7,077 nucleotides of DNA, from the NCBI GenBank assembly GCA_027311485.1, contig DAICYU010000212.1:1-7077 (forward strand). The letters run 5' to 3'. Positions 6,053-7,077 of the stretch are shown piece after piece (position 1 is the stretch's first letter; every line of letters starts with the position of its first letter). The DNA comes from Acetobacteraceae bacterium. GTDB taxonomy: Bacteria; Pseudomonadota; Alphaproteobacteria; Acetobacterales; Acetobacteraceae. The position numbers and the translations under genes were made by a program. The notes beneath the pieces were generated by a model. That model saw only the letters and a list, made by a program, of their open reading frames with translations. It had not been told where the DNA came from and made no database searches.

Positions 6053-6928
6053 ATGAGTCTTACGTTCACTGTCGGCGACCTGACCATCCATCGCATCATT
6101 GAGTCGGAGGGGCCGCTGTTCGACCCGCTGACATTCTTCCCGACCCTGACGCGGGAGGTGCTGGATGAGAACCTGCCATGGCTGCAGCCATCATACGTCG
6201 ATCCCGCGACCGGCCTGCTGGTTCTGTGCGTCCAGTCGTACATCGTGCGCACGCCGCATCATACCATCCTGATTGATAGTTGCGTCGGAAACCATAAGCC
6301 GCGCGCCAACTACCCGTTCTGGAACCAGATGACGTCCGACCGTTATGAAAAAAGCCTGGCCACGGCGCGACTGGGCTTCGACGATATCGACTTCGTCATG
6401 TGCACGCACATGCACGTGGATCATGTCGGCTGGAACACACGGCTGGACAACGGCCGGTGGGTGCCGACCTTCCCCAAGGCGAAATACCTGTTTGCCGACC
6501 GGGAACTGGCCTTCTGGACGGACAAGGAACGAACCGATCCGGGCAAGCAGCCATGGATTGTCGACTCGGTCCTGCCGATCGTCGCGGCGGGGCGGCATGA
6601 GGTGGTCAGCAGCCAGCACGAACTCAGCGACGTCGTGAAGCTGATTCCCACGCCCGGCCATACGATCGATCATTACGCGGTGCATGTCGGCAAGCCGGGC
6701 GCGGATGCAGTGATCGGCGGTGACATGGTGCATTCGCCGCTGCAGGCCCGGTACCCCGAACTCGGCATGCGCGCGGACTATGATTCGGCGCAGGCGGGCG
6801 CTTCCCGCAGGACCGTGTTCGGCAAGCTGTGCGATACGTCCACGCTGCTGTGCACGGGGCATTTCGCGTCGCCATCGAAAGGTCGCCTGACCCGCTGGGG
6901 TGACGGCTTCCGCTACAACCCGATCTGA
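6053..6928 (+). CDS. MBL-fold metallo-hydrolase
   Basis: A 291-residue metallo-beta-lactamase-fold hydrolase with a full dinuclear metal site. The hallmark motif is THMHVDH (118-124), giving His119, His121, Asp123 and His124. His203 follows in TPGHTIDH (200-207), Asp224 in IGGDMVH (221-227) and His270 in CTGHF (267-271). This ligand set is typical of lactonase, thioesterase or phosphotriesterase-like members; the true substrate is unclear. No signal peptide is seen, so it is likely cytosolic. The open frame continues upstream to 5873, but ATG at 6053 is preferred: AAGGA lies at about ten bases distance and a longer product would run into the divergent dehydrogenase gene. It shares its upstream region with the acyl-CoA dehydrogenase operon, so common regulation is plausible. 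It might open a lactone or hydrolyse a CoA thioester in the same pathway, which is inference only. Confidence 0.93.
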   Translation: MSLTFTVGDLTIHRIIESEGPLFDPLTFFPTLTREVLDENLPWLQPSYVDPATGLLVLCVQSYIVRTPHHTILIDSCVGNHKPRANYPFWNQMTSDRYEKSLATARLGFDDIDFVMCTHMHVDHVGWNTRLDNGRWVPTFPKAKYLFADRELAFWTDKERTDPGKQPWIVDSVLPIVAAGRHEVVSSQHELSDVVKLIPTPGHTIDHYAVHVGKPGADAVIGGDMVHSPLQARYPELGMRADYDSAQAGASRRTVFGKLCDTSTLLCTGHFASPSKGRLTRWGDGFRYNPI

Positions 6929-6934
6929 GCCGGC

Positions 6935-6965
6935 ACCGCGCCGCGATACAGCGCCGCGGCGCGGT
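6935..6965 (+). terminator. GC-rich hairpin after the MBL-fold gene
   Basis: Perfect 11-bp inverted repeat ACCGCGCCGCG (6935-6945) and CGCGGCGCGGT (6955-6965) with a 9-base loop, starting six bases after the TGA stop. Position and stability fit a transcription terminator or 3'-end stabiliser. No T-run follows, so it is not a canonical Rho-independent terminator. Confidence 0.5.
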
Positions 6966-7003
6966 CCCTGGCGAGGCCGGTCGCGGCACTTGCCGGCGTG
7001 CAA

Positions 7004-7077
7004 GAGCATGATCGCCTGAGGCTGAAAGCCGGAAGACGTGAATCATGCGATCAAACAAAGACTTCTTGAGCATGATC
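7004..7077. repeat. Intergenic repeat with GAGCATGATC ends
   Basis: GAGCATGATC occurs at 7004-7013 and again at 7068-7077, at the window edge. Between them, ATCATGC (7042-7048) and GCGATC (7047-7052) are reverse complements of GCATGAT (7006-7012) and GATCGC (7010-7015), so the unit can fold into an imperfect hairpin. The stretch is poorer in GC than the genes. It resembles the short palindromic intergenic repeats with GAGCATGATC cores that I recall from alphaproteobacterial genomes. The element may continue past the window; no gene is supported here. Confidence 0.55.

Noticed and set aside
5911..6252. Upstream extension of the acyl-CoA dehydrogenase to a start at 6252
   Set aside because: The added residues would overlap the MBL-fold gene and show no dehydrogenase similarity; the family N-terminus begins at the ATG at 5910.
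6624..7073. 149-residue minus-strand open frame at the right edge
   Set aside because: Mostly antisense to the MBL-fold gene, passing through the hairpin and repeat; Arg/Pro/Ala-rich with no recognisable motif.

Overview
The window looks like a piece of a high-GC (by eye, mid-60s %) bacterial chromosome carrying an accessory catabolic gene cluster. Tight ATGA-type gene overlaps, purine-rich Shine-Dalgarno sites, codons strongly biased to G/C in the third position, and a GAGCATGATC-type intergenic repeat at the right edge all fit an alphaproteobacterium. No rRNA, tRNA, phage gene, transposase or CRISPR array is visible, so the assignment rests on style and is not certain.

Layout. Positions 2-415 (+) hold the C-terminal end of an acyl-CoA synthetase cut by the window edge. 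It is followed on the same strand by a classical short-chain dehydrogenase (454-1254). Tail-to-tail with these is a minus-strand set. In transcription order it is an acyl-CoA dehydrogenase (5910-4723), a crotonase-fold protein (4726-3932), a DECR/PECR-like SDR reductase (3916-3050) and, after a 141-bp gap, a complete AMP-forming acyl-CoA ligase (2908-1268). The first three are tightly coupled (4-bp overlap, then 15-bp spacing) and should be one operon; the ligase may share the transcript or have its own promoter. A metallo-beta-lactamase-fold hydrolase (6053-6928, +) is transcribed divergently from the acyl-CoA dehydrogenase across a 142-bp intergenic region. The right edge holds a GC-rich hairpin and the repeat.

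How the genes fit together. The set can activate a carboxylic acid to its CoA thioester (ligase), introduce a double bond (acyl-CoA dehydrogenase), hydrate or isomerise it (crotonase), oxidise a hydroxyl (SDR at 454-1254) and reduce an enoyl- or dienoyl-CoA (DECR/PECR-like SDR). This is a beta-oxidation-like route for an unusual acid, possibly unsaturated, branched or alicyclic; the substrate cannot be read from the sequence. Three of the minus-strand enzymes depart from textbook active sites: Asp instead of the MCAD-type catalytic Glu in the dehydrogenase, His instead of the second catalytic Glu in the crotonase, and Thr/Arg instead of Tyr/Lys in the SDR. These are the most interesting features of the window, together with a 15-bp tandem duplication that doubles the ribosome-binding site of the crotonase gene inside the end of the dehydrogenase gene.
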